Shown one piece after another: positions 1 through 5,836 of a stretch of 6,117 nucleotides of DNA (the first letter of the stretch is position 1; each line of letters begins with the position of its first letter). The notes under the pieces were generated by a model. It searched no databases, was not told the DNA's origin, and saw only the letters and a program-made list of their open reading frames with translations. This DNA is from an uncultured Fimbriimonadales bacterium (GTDB lineage: Bacteria > Armatimonadota > Fimbriimonadia > Fimbriimonadales > GBS-DC): NCBI GenBank assembly GCA_937934465.1, contig CALGZO010000108.1:1-6117 (forward strand). The letters run 5' to 3'. The translations under genes and the position numbers were made by a program.

Positions 1-62
1 ACGCGAACCCTCAGATTGTCACAGAGCATCTGTTTATTCAACTTTTGAGGGTGTAAGGCGTT
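1..62. other. Left-edge segment downstream of the anti-sigma gene; no supported gene
   Basis: This is the region past the anti-sigma stop codon, read on the minus strand. It holds a weak nested inverted repeat: ACCCTCA (7-13) pairs with TGAGGGT (46-52), and inside it ACAGA (21-25) pairs with TCTGT (29-33). No T-run follows on the minus strand, so it is not a convincing terminator for the sigma operon. On the plus strand an open frame enters from the left edge and stops with TAA at 54-56; it could be the last 17 codons of a convergent gene. On the minus strand an ATG at 29-27 is open to the edge but has no SD. Neither can be judged from so little sequence. Confidence 0.3.
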
Positions 63-974
63 TTAGTCTTGTATCACGCGCGACTGAAGCGCCTCACGCC
101 ACTGCTGCGTGATGGGGGTTGTCGGCAGTGTGTTCAGCGTCTCGATGGCTTCGGTGTACAGCCCCAGCTGGTAGAAGACAACAACGCAGGCGCGTGGGGC
201 TTCCTCGCGATGTGTGCGCGCCCAGCGGAGTTGCGACTGCTCTTGCGAGGTTAGCGTGCGAAACTCGTACACACCTTTCAAACCGTCGCCTGGCAGGTCT
301 TCGTCGGTGAGGGCTTCAAGCGTGAGACGATAGGTTTTACCTGCTTGAAGTTCAGCTTTTGAAGGTAAACTTGCACGATTACTCTCCACTGATAGGTCAA
401 ATCTTTGGACGCCGTCCGCGCTTTCCAAAATGGCGCGATAGCGCGTCGCTCTGGGCGCAGGCGTCCACTCAAACTCAGGCGTAAGAGTTTCCAACGCTGT
501 GTTCGCAGGGTTCGGCTGTATCAGGCGCATGGAGGCGGCTTGGTTGCGAGGCGCGTCGCGCGCTGGCGCGGGGGGACGCTCAAACTGCGCGGCGAGAGCA
601 AACGCCCACTCGGGCAAGCGGGTCGCGCCCTCGTACCAGACTCCATTCGCTTGACGCAGACCTGCGCTTTCCACAGGCGGGCTCAGCAGCGCGCGCACTC
701 CCAACACGAGCAGCAGCATCGCCGCTGCGACGGCGGGAACCCAAACGGCGGTTCGGTAAACTCGCGCGGGGCGGCGTTGAGCGCGCACGGTCGCCTCCGC
801 CGCCAGCAACTGCTTGTAGGTCTCCCGACAAATCGGGCACTCGATAATGTGTTCGATGTATTCCTCATAGCGGGGGCATCGCTGTCCGCGCTCCACTAAC
901 TCCACAATCGCCTCTGCGCTCAGATGCGCTTGCCGCTGCTCATGTGGTTCCATCGGTAGGTAGTAATTAACCAT
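63..974 (-). CDS. Membrane-anchored zinc-finger anti-sigma factor with extracytoplasmic Fn3-like domain
   Basis: Predicted partner and inhibitor of the ECF sigma factor encoded just upstream, sitting in the inner membrane. The cytoplasmic N-terminus (about residues 1-70) carries the zinc-binding anti-sigma motif H42-x3-C46-x2-C49 (zf-HC2/ZAS family), with another cysteine at C33. A basic stretch precedes one hydrophobic transmembrane helix at about 76-97. The outside part has a Pro/Ala-rich linker, then a domain at about 150-240 with the pattern 'TPEFEWTPAP...YR' typical of Fn3-like beta sandwiches, then a helical TPR-like tail (about 258-300). At 303 residues it is longer than minimal ZAS anti-sigma factors, so the outer part is probably the sensor. 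The gene starts 23 nt after the sigma stop, so the two are very likely cotranscribed. ATG 974 is chosen over ATG 953 because only 974 has an SD. The zinc motif and topology are clear; the sensed signal is unknown. Confidence 0.88.
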   Translation of the reverse strand: MVNYYLPMEPHEQRQAHLSAEAIVELVERGQRCPRYEEYIEHIIECPICRETYKQLLAAEATVRAQRRPARVYRTAVWVPAVAAAMLLLVLGVRALLSPPVESAGLRQANGVWYEGATRLPEWAFALAAQFERPPAPARDAPRNQAASMRLIQPNPANTALETLTPEFEWTPAPRATRYRAILESADGVQRFDLSVESNRASLPSKAELQAGKTYRLTLEALTDEDLPGDGLKGVYEFRTLTSQEQSQLRWARTHREEAPRACVVVFYQLGLYTEAIETLNTLPTTPITQQWREALQSRVIQD

Positions 975-980
975 GTTCTT

Positions 981-985
981 TCTCC
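981..985 (-). promoter_or_regulatory. Ribosome binding site of the anti-sigma gene
   Basis: GGAGA on the minus strand lies 6 nt before the ATG at 974. The alternative in-frame ATG at 953 (residue 8) has no purine-rich site upstream, so this SD decides the start. It lies in the 23-nt gap after the sigma stop codon. Confidence 0.7.
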
Positions 986-997
986 GCGCCTTGTTTC

Positions 998-1747
998 CTA
1001 CTCTATGCGTAGGTACTTCGCCAGCTTCAGCGCGGCGCTGCGCAGGTCGGTCTGCTTCGGGTTCGGCTCACACAGAGCGCGTCGCTCTGCTGGGCTAAGT
1101 ACGCCGTCGCCGCTGCGTTCCAACGCCTCCATCGCCGCCTGAATGCCTGCCGCGCCGCCAAGCCAATCAGGATGGTGTTGGATGAGATACGCCAGCACCT
1201 TCGCACGCCCACGCATGAGGTGGCTGCGCACGGTAGCAGAGTTCATATCGAGCATCCGCGCAATCGCCTCCAGCGGTTCGTGCTGAGCGTGCAGCAAGAT
1301 CACGCGCCTCTCGGCATCCGAGCAGACCGCACTGACTATCTGACTGAGTAGCGTTTCTGTCTGCTCGTCAGCGATTCGTTTCAAAAGACTCGTCTCAAAT
1401 GAATCTTGTTGCAGTTCGTAGACGCTTTCAGCGTCGGGCAGGTAAGCGAAGGTGGTTTCGCGTTGGTGATGGGCGCGGCTATAGTAAGTACTCAGGCAGT
1501 TCGCAGCGATTCGGTAGAGCCAGTGGTCGAAGGGAGCGTTCAGCGTCATGCGCGGCAAGGCGTCGCTGACGCGAATCAGGGTCTCCTGCACAAGGTCTTG
1601 TGCGTCGTCAGCGTTGCGCGCGCGGGTACGAAAGTACCGCTCCAGACGCTCACGACACCTCTCCATAAGAGACTCAAGTGCGCCACTGTCGCCCTGCTGC
1701 GCAAGACGCACTAACGAGTCCAAGTCGTGGTTATGCTCTTTGTGCAA
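998..1747 (-). CDS. ECF-type RNA polymerase sigma factor with C-terminal extension
   Basis: Sigma-70 family, ECF group: it binds core RNA polymerase and directs it to a specific promoter set. Region 2 spans about residues 24-92 and includes DLVQET (51-56) and the 'FDHWLYRIAANCL' segment (73-85) typical of core binding and -10 recognition. A linker (about 93-130) leads to region 4 (about 131-188), whose helix-turn-helix 'LEAIARMLDMNSATVRSHL' (159-177) recognises the -35 element. Beyond region 4 are about 60 extra residues (190-249), Ala/Glu/Arg-rich and probably helical, that a minimal ECF factor lacks; I do not recognise them. The start is TTG at 1747-1745, backed by AGGAG 7 nt upstream; the frame is closed by a stop at 1783-1781. 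It is first in an operon with its anti-sigma gene and diverges from the TPR-CHAT gene. Family assignment is secure; its regulon is unknown. Confidence 0.93.
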   Translation of the reverse strand: MHKEHNHDLDSLVRLAQQGDSGALESLMERCRERLERYFRTRARNADDAQDLVQETLIRVSDALPRMTLNAPFDHWLYRIAANCLSTYYSRAHHQRETTFAYLPDAESVYELQQDSFETSLLKRIADEQTETLLSQIVSAVCSDAERRVILLHAQHEPLEAIARMLDMNSATVRSHLMRGRAKVLAYLIQHHPDWLGGAAGIQAAMEALERSGDGVLSPAERRALCEPNPKQTDLRSAALKLAKYLRIE

Positions 1748-1754
1748 GGTCCCG

Positions 1755-1759
1755 CTCCT
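1755..1759 (-). promoter_or_regulatory. Ribosome binding site fixing the TTG start of the sigma gene
   Basis: AGGAG on the minus strand lies 7 nt upstream of TTG at 1747. There is no in-frame ATG or GTG between this site and the upstream stop (1783-1781), and the first well-placed ATG inside the gene would cut into the conserved sigma region. The rare TTG start is therefore well supported. Confidence 0.75.
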
Positions 1760-1760
1760 G

Positions 1761-1797
1761 GCTATAAAGATACCAAATTGTTAGCCAACGCCTGCAA
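1761..1797 (-). promoter_or_regulatory. Candidate promoter region of the sigma/anti-sigma operon
   Basis: The minus strand just upstream of the sigma SD has A/T-rich -10-like hexamers, TATCTT (1772-1767) and TATAGC (1766-1761). TTGCAG (1797-1792) and TTGGCT (1788-1783) lie upstream as weak -35 candidates. TATAGC would place the transcription start inside the SD, so TATCTT is preferred, although its spacing to TTGCAG is a long 19 nt. An ECF-type autoregulated promoter is equally possible, and the sequence alone does not settle it. Confidence 0.25.
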
Positions 1798-1861
1798 CAC
1801 TTGCTGAGGTGGACGAGTCCAAAGCATTAGTAGAACAGCTCAACCTAAACCTGCCTGCGCG

Positions 1862-1898
1862 GGGCGGCGCAAAGACGCCTGCGCCGCCCGATTTCTTT
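1862..1898 (+). terminator. Terminator-like hairpin in the leader of the TPR-CHAT gene
   Basis: GGGCGGCGCA (1862-1871) and TGCGCCGCCC (1880-1889) form a perfect 10-bp stem with an 8-nt loop, followed by a T-rich stretch (GATTTCTTT). On the plus strand this looks like an intrinsic terminator, yet it ends only about 18 nt before the TPR-CHAT start codon. It may stop transcripts entering from the divergent region, or act as an attenuator if transcription of the gene begins upstream of it. On the minus strand no T-run follows, so the plus orientation is preferred. Confidence 0.5.
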
Positions 1899-1901
1899 AG
1901 G

Positions 1902-1907
1902 TATTCT
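1902..1907 (+). promoter_or_regulatory. Candidate -10 element giving a leaderless TPR-CHAT transcript
   Basis: TATTCT ends 8 nt before the ATG at 1916. A -10 hexamer here would start the transcript at about the start codon. The gene lacks a proper SD (only TAGG at 1898-1901), which agrees with leaderless expression. No clear -35 is seen, because that position falls within the 3' arm of the hairpin at 1862-1889. Confidence 0.25.
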
Positions 1908-1915
1908 GATACGGT

Positions 1916-4642
1916 ATGCAGTTGCCCGTAGGTTGGACACAAGCGCACTATGAGTGGCTTCGCGCGTTAGGCACGGCGCGCGACCCTGCGCCGTTGCTCC
2001 GTGAGCATCGCGAATGGCAACGGGCAGAGTGGGTGCGTGCGCGGCTGGACGCGCTCACTGGCTTGACGCCCGACGCTATGCGCCAATATCTGCCTGCCGT
2101 GCGTGGCTTGATTGCCGTCGCGGACCGCGCAGGCGAGCTGGAGACGCGCTGCTACGCACGCGAGCGACTGCTGGAGCTGCACAACGCGCTCTTTGACTTG
2201 CAGGGGATTGCCCCTGTGATGGCGCAGTTGGAACGGCTGTTGCCCCAAGCGTCGCGCGTGCGTCGGGCGCGCGGCGGGGCAATCTTGGCGTCGCTGTATC
2301 AGGCGATGGGCGCGTTGGATCAAGCCCTGCTGCACATCCGCACAGCCGCCGACGCCGCCGCGCAACTCGGCGACGCGGAACTGCAAGGACGCTGCGCTTA
2401 TGTACAAGCGACGATCCACTATCAGCAGGGCGCATTGGATGAGGGCGTGAACGCCATTCAGCGCGCCCGACGCTACGCCGAGAAACTCAACGCCCCCACG
2501 CACATCGCCGAATGTTGGAACTTCGAAGGCGTGCTGCGCCGCGCACGCGGCGAATACGACCTCGCCCTCAACGCCTATCGGCGCGCACGAACCCTCTTCG
2601 AACGCGCTGACCAGCCGTTAGGCGTCGCACGCGCCATCGCCAACATCGGGCTGGTCTACTGGACGATGGGGCTGCTTGAAGATGCGCGCCTGCACTACCG
2701 CGAGGCGATGCCACGCTTCCAACAACTCGGCGCAGAGTGGGATGTGGCGACCTGCACGCTCAATACGGCGATACTGCTACAGCAGGAGGACGACCTGCAA
2801 GGCGCGCTGGAGCTCTACCGCGACGCGCTGCGCCGTTATGAAACGCTGGGCGACCAAGAAGGTGTGGCGTACTGCCTGCAGAACTTGGCGGACGCCGCGC
2901 GCCAAGCGAAGCAGTATGACCAAGCCGTCAACTACGCACATCGAGCCGCCGCGCTTGCCACACGACAGGGCAACGCGCGGCTGAGCATGCAAGCGCGGCA
3001 TGTCAAGGCGCAGGCGTTATTGGCGCAGAACCGACCTCGCGAGGCTTTGCAGACGCTGCAGGCGGCGCGACCCATCGCCCAACAGGCGCCCCTGCACGCT
3101 ATCCGACAGGCGTACTTTGAAGGCGAGGCGCACGCGCGACTCGGACGCCCAGACCCCGCCCACCAAGCGTTCCAAACCTGCCTGCAGCAACTCGCGCAAA
3201 TCGAGGCGTTGCGCGGCGCGCTGCCCGAAGAAATCAGCCTCTACCTCAGTCAGTTCCGCGAGATGGTCGCCGCAATCGTCGGCTACTACGGTCGGCAAGG
3301 CGAATGGCGACGCGCATTTGAGTCGTGTCAGCGCGGTAAGGGCGTGGCGCTCCGATTGGCGTGGGATGCGCCGCGCGTCTATGCCGAACTGAGCCGCGCC
3401 GAACAGCAACGACTTAACGCGCTCCGCCAACGCTACGAGAACGCGCTCGCCCAGCAAAATCGCGCCCGTACCCCCGCCGAGCAACGACGCCTGCGCCGTG
3501 AGACCGAACGCCATCTTACCGCTTGGCGCAACTACCAACGCGCCCTGACAACGCGCTACCCACGCCTGCGCTGGCGACAGCCCGAACCGCTTCCCCCCGA
3601 ACAACTGCCCCTCAATCAACAAACACTGCTGGTGGAATACGCGCTCGCCCCCGACCACATCACGATTGTCTGGGCGCGTCGGCGCAACGGGCGCGTTCAA
3701 ATCGGCGGTTCTGTGCAGCGCGTGCCCCATGAGCAACTGCGAGCTGCGATTCAGAACCTACTGGACGCGCTGGAGCGCGAAGCGCCGATAGAAACCGTCC
3801 ACCAGCAGGCGCGGAGGCTGTATCAGTGGCTAATTCGCCCCATAGAAGCCCAACTCGGCAAGATTACGCACCTGATTGTCTGTCCCGATGGCGATTTGCA
3901 TGCCATGCCGTGGGCAGTTCTACTCGATGCGCAGGGGAGGTATCTGATTGAGCGCGTGGCTCTCGGCGCGTGCCCCTCAGCCTCCGCGTGGGCGACCGCC
4001 GAGCAGATGGCGCGCGGCAGACCTGCGCAGGGGCGTGCGCTGATTGCTGCTGTGTCGGAGTTTTCAGGCGCGTTGGGCGAGACGCGCGCACGGCTCAGCC
4101 GTCTGCCCGGCGCAACACGCGAGGCGCAGACAATTCAGCGTGTGTGGGGACCCAGCGTCCAAACGCTCTACAACCAGCAGGCGACTCGCGACGCGCTCAC
4201 CACGCAGATGCCCACCGCCGCCGTGCTACACCTCGCCACGCACGCCGTGCCGAACCTGCGCATGCCTATGCTTAGCGCGCTCGCCGTATGGGGTAGGGGC
4301 GCGCCGCAGTGGTTCTATGCGCACGAGATGCTCCAAGTGCGCCTGAGCGCGCGATTGGCGGTGCTGTCGGCGTGTCGCACGGGGGTCGGCGTCAACACCG
4401 CCGACGGCGCGCTGGGCTTGCACTGGGCGTTCCTCGCCGCAGGCTGCCCCACCGTGCTGGCGACGCTCTGGCAACTGCCCGACGACGCCGCGCCCCTCTG
4501 GACGGAAGCCTTCTATACACAATATAAGACAGGCGACGCCCCCATCGACGCCTTGCGCCGCGCCTGCCTGAAACTGCGAACCAACCCGCGCTTCGCCCAC
4601 CCGCGCTACTGGGGCGCATGGCAAGCCTTCGGCGCACGATGA
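1916..4642 (+). CDS. TPR-CHAT protein (putative caspase-like protease)
   Basis: A 908-residue cytoplasmic protein with no signal peptide or transmembrane segment. An N-terminal helical lead (1-120) is followed by about eight TPR units of near 40-residue period (121-435), then a charged, Arg/Gln/Glu-rich helical linker (about 488-550) and a CHAT domain (about 570-908). The CHAT core shows 'LIVCPDGDLHAMPW' (653-666), the His motif 'LHLATHA' (771-777, catalytic H776) and the Cys motif 'LSACRTG' (817-823, catalytic C820), then 'GLHWAFLAAGCPTVLATLW' (834-852) and the C-terminal 'YWGAWQAFG' (898-906). CHAT domains belong to the caspase/separase clan; the intact dyad predicts cysteine-protease activity, with the TPRs sensing or binding partners. 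Substrate is not known. It diverges from the sigma/anti-sigma operon, and Csx29, a TPR-CHAT protease, cleaves a sigma-restraining protein in Craspase systems, so the anti-sigma factor is a candidate target. Domain call is firm; the target is inference. Confidence 0.93.
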   Translation: MQLPVGWTQAHYEWLRALGTARDPAPLLREHREWQRAEWVRARLDALTGLTPDAMRQYLPAVRGLIAVADRAGELETRCYARERLLELHNALFDLQGIAPVMAQLERLLPQASRVRRARGGAILASLYQAMGALDQALLHIRTAADAAAQLGDAELQGRCAYVQATIHYQQGALDEGVNAIQRARRYAEKLNAPTHIAECWNFEGVLRRARGEYDLALNAYRRARTLFERADQPLGVARAIANIGLVYWTMGLLEDARLHYREAMPRFQQLGAEWDVATCTLNTAILLQQEDDLQGALELYRDALRRYETLGDQEGVAYCLQNLADAARQAKQYDQAVNYAHRAAALATRQGNARLSMQARHVKAQALLAQNRPREALQTLQAARPIAQQAPLHAIRQAYFEGEAHARLGRPDPAHQAFQTCLQQLAQIEALRGALPEEISLYLSQFREMVAAIVGYYGRQGEWRRAFESCQRGKGVALRLAWDAPRVYAELSRAEQQRLNALRQRYENALAQQNRARTPAEQRRLRRETERHLTAWRNYQRALTTRYPRLRWRQPEPLPPEQLPLNQQTLLVEYALAPDHITIVWARRRNGRVQIGGSVQRVPHEQLRAAIQNLLDALEREAPIETVHQQARRLYQWLIRPIEAQLGKITHLIVCPDGDLHAMPWAVLLDAQGRYLIERVALGACPSASAWATAEQMARGRPAQGRALIAAVSEFSGALGETRARLSRLPGATREAQTIQRVWGPSVQTLYNQQATRDALTTQMPTAAVLHLATHAVPNLRMPMLSALAVWGRGAPQWFYAHEMLQVRLSARLAVLSACRTGVGVNTADGALGLHWAFLAAGCPTVLATLWQLPDDAAPLWTEAFYTQYKTGDAPIDALRRACLKLRTNPRFAHPRYWGAWQAFGAR
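2276..3220 (+). repeat. Tandem TPR repeats (about eight units of 40 residues) within the CHAT protein gene
   Basis: Residues 121-435 repeat with a close to 40-residue spacing. Equivalent turn positions read QAMGALDQA (129-137), QQGALDEG (170-177), RARGEYDLA (209-217), WTMGLLEDA (249-257), QQEDDLQGA (289-297), RQAKQYDQA (329-337), AQNRPREA (370-377) and ARLGRPDPA (407-415). The spacing is longer than the classic 34-residue TPR and matches the 40-42 residue kind (TPR_12 type). The repeats diverge at the DNA level, so they are old rather than a recent amplification. Confidence 0.85.
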
Positions 4643-4653
4643 TAGACCCCTGT

Positions 4654-4681
4654 GCGTCGCAGGCAACCTGCAACGCTTTTT
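4654..4681 (+). terminator. Intrinsic terminator after the TPR-CHAT gene
   Basis: GCGT-C-GCAGG (4654-4663) pairs with CCTGC-A-ACGC (4667-4676) around a 3-nt CAA loop, with a single C/A mismatch, and is followed directly by TTTTT (4677-4681). It begins 11 nt after the CHAT stop codon. It separates the CHAT transcript from the PEP-CTERM gene, which should therefore have its own promoter. Confidence 0.82.
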
Positions 4682-4695
4682 GAAGTAGGCGAGTC

Positions 4696-4729
4696 TTTAC
4701 CATCGCAGGGGGCAGAAAGGAGATAAATA
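4696..4729 (+). promoter_or_regulatory. Candidate promoter for the PEP-CTERM gene
   Basis: Between the upstream terminator and the SD there is an A/T-rich GATAAATA block (4722-4729) as a possible -10, with TTTACC (4696-4701) upstream as a poor, over-spaced -35. A promoter is required here by the terminator; its exact place is a guess. The same stretch could fold: AGGGGGC (4707-4713) pairs with GCCCCTT (4734-4740), with one G-U pair, around a 20-nt loop. Confidence 0.25.
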
Positions 4730-4743
4730 GACCGCCCCTTGCG

Positions 4744-4750
4744 AAGGAGG
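4744..4750 (+). promoter_or_regulatory. Strong ribosome binding site of the PEP-CTERM gene
   Basis: AAGGAGG, nearly the full anti-SD complement, lies 9 nt before the ATG at 4760. It is the strongest SD in the window and suggests efficient translation. Confidence 0.8.
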
Positions 4751-4759
4751 ACATAGACT

Positions 4760-5704
4760 ATGTCGAAGCGATTGACTGTCTTGCTCGCTTTTACAAGCTT
4801 GAGCGTCTTTTGTGCGCACGCGCAGTTAATAGGCGCAACGCATAATCTCGTGGTTGAGCACGGCGTCTACCAGGTGGGTCCAAACTCAGCGGTTCCTATT
4901 TACACGCCGCAGGGGTTTATGCTGACTCCAGGCGCAGGATATCCGATCGTGCAGAACCCGACGATAGTGAGCCAATCTGCTGTGAACTTAGTCACAGGTT
5001 CGCCCGGCTCTGCGTTCCTGAACTGGACTACTGCTCCTGTAGGTCAGTTTGGCGGCGCCACGACGAGAATGTTCTCGCAGGTTGCGCCAAACGCAGGGCG
5101 CATCTGGTGGACAGACTACACGATTCGCGATGTGCCCTCGAACGACGGTGTTGGCTCCTACAATGTGTCTGGAGGGGATGTGCTGTTCCAGAACGGTCCG
5201 ATTGGATGGGCTGGGCGCGCGGGCATCTTCTTCCCCTTCAGAGGCTTTGCGACGGGACCCAACGCTTATGTCGCGGGAGCGATGCTGTTCGAGATGACTG
5301 TCTACAACGCGCTGAATGCAGTGGTCAACCAGTTTATTTTGGGCGTTCACTTTGGTTTTGACGGAGTGGGTGGGCGTCCGAATGGCGTGTTTGTGTACGG
5401 CACAACGCCTGCCTTTTGGGGTTGGCAGTTCAACGACTTTGGCAACAACTTTTCGGGCTACGGGCTGGCTTGGACGAATGTGGCTATCCCTGCAGGCGGC
5501 AAGGTGCTGTTAGAGGGACGGCTGACGCTCTTGGCAGACCCCGATTCAGGGATCGACATCACCGACCAGTTTGACAACTTACCAGAGGTGCTTGCGAATT
5601 TGCCCGACCTCGGCTACACGCCTGTTCCCGAACCTGCCAGCATGACCGCGCTGGGCGTTGGATTGCTGGCGCTGATAGCGCGTCGGCGTCGCCGCACGGC
5701 GTAA
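4760..5704 (+). CDS. Secreted PEP-CTERM sorting-domain protein
   Basis: A 314-residue exported protein. The N-terminus is a Sec signal peptide: basic SKR (2-4), a hydrophobic core (5-18) and a likely cleavage after AHA (19-21). The C-terminus is a textbook PEP-CTERM signal: VPEPAS (289-294), a short hydrophobic helix (295-307) and an arginine run (308-312). Such tails are recognised by exosortase, which processes proteins for the cell surface or exopolysaccharide matrix. The middle (22-285) is rich in Gly, Asn, Thr, Val and aromatic residues with no cysteine, probably beta-rich; I recognise no enzymatic motif. The DNA is visibly less G+C-biased than the CHAT gene, with more T. It has its own strong SD and follows a terminator, so it is a separate unit. 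Sorting assignment is secure; the molecular role, perhaps structural or adhesive, is unknown. No exosortase is present in the window. Confidence 0.9.
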   Translation: MSKRLTVLLAFTSLSVFCAHAQLIGATHNLVVEHGVYQVGPNSAVPIYTPQGFMLTPGAGYPIVQNPTIVSQSAVNLVTGSPGSAFLNWTTAPVGQFGGATTRMFSQVAPNAGRIWWTDYTIRDVPSNDGVGSYNVSGGDVLFQNGPIGWAGRAGIFFPFRGFATGPNAYVAGAMLFEMTVYNALNAVVNQFILGVHFGFDGVGGRPNGVFVYGTTPAFWGWQFNDFGNNFSGYGLAWTNVAIPAGGKVLLEGRLTLLADPDSGIDITDQFDNLPEVLANLPDLGYTPVPEPASMTALGVGLLALIARRRRRTA

Positions 5705-5710
5705 TTCAAG

Positions 5711-5751
5711 GAGAGGCTGTCGCTCCTGCGTGGCTGGGGCGGTAGCCTCTC
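5711..5751 (+). terminator. Long hairpin after the PEP-CTERM gene (terminator-like, no T-run)
   Basis: Positions 5711-5726 and 5736-5751 pair continuously for 16 bp, including three G-U pairs, around a 9-nt loop; the outer 8 bp (GAGAGGCT/AGCCTCTC) are perfect. It begins 7 nt after the stop codon, the usual place of a terminator or 3'-end stabiliser. The downstream sequence is pyrimidine-rich (CCTCTCGTCTCTCTCT, 5762-5777) but lacks the T-run of a standard intrinsic terminator. Confidence 0.5.
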
Positions 5752-5836
5752 ACCAACATCGCCTCTCGTCTCTCTCTGGCGCACATACGCAACCTCTGGG
5801 CAGGATTCGCGAGCGCCGTGTGAAATTATCTCCCCC

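Noticed and set aside
3..56. C-terminal end of a convergent gene at the left edge
   Set aside because: Only 17 codons are visible and two other frames are equally open; nothing distinguishes it from chance.
405..899. Plus-strand open frame opposite the anti-sigma gene
   Set aside because: Arg/Gly-rich low-quality translation with no domain, antisense to a gene with clear zinc and membrane motifs.
1761..1766. TATAGC as the -10 box of the sigma operon
   Set aside because: It would put the transcript start inside the SD at 1755-1759, which conflicts with the well-supported TTG start.
1714..1822. Direct repeat ACGAGTCCAA at 1714-1723 and 1813-1822, with a weak relative GCGAGTCTTT at 4689-4698, as a regulator site
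   Set aside because: Ten-base matches are expected by chance several times in 6 kb, one copy lies inside the sigma coding region, and the third copy matches poorly.
3017..3736. Long minus-strand open frame opposite the CHAT gene
   Set aside because: It is a shadow of G+C-rich coding sequence: no SD, no recognisable domain, fully inside a well-supported plus-strand gene. The same holds for the minus frames at 1967-2503 and 4226-4666.
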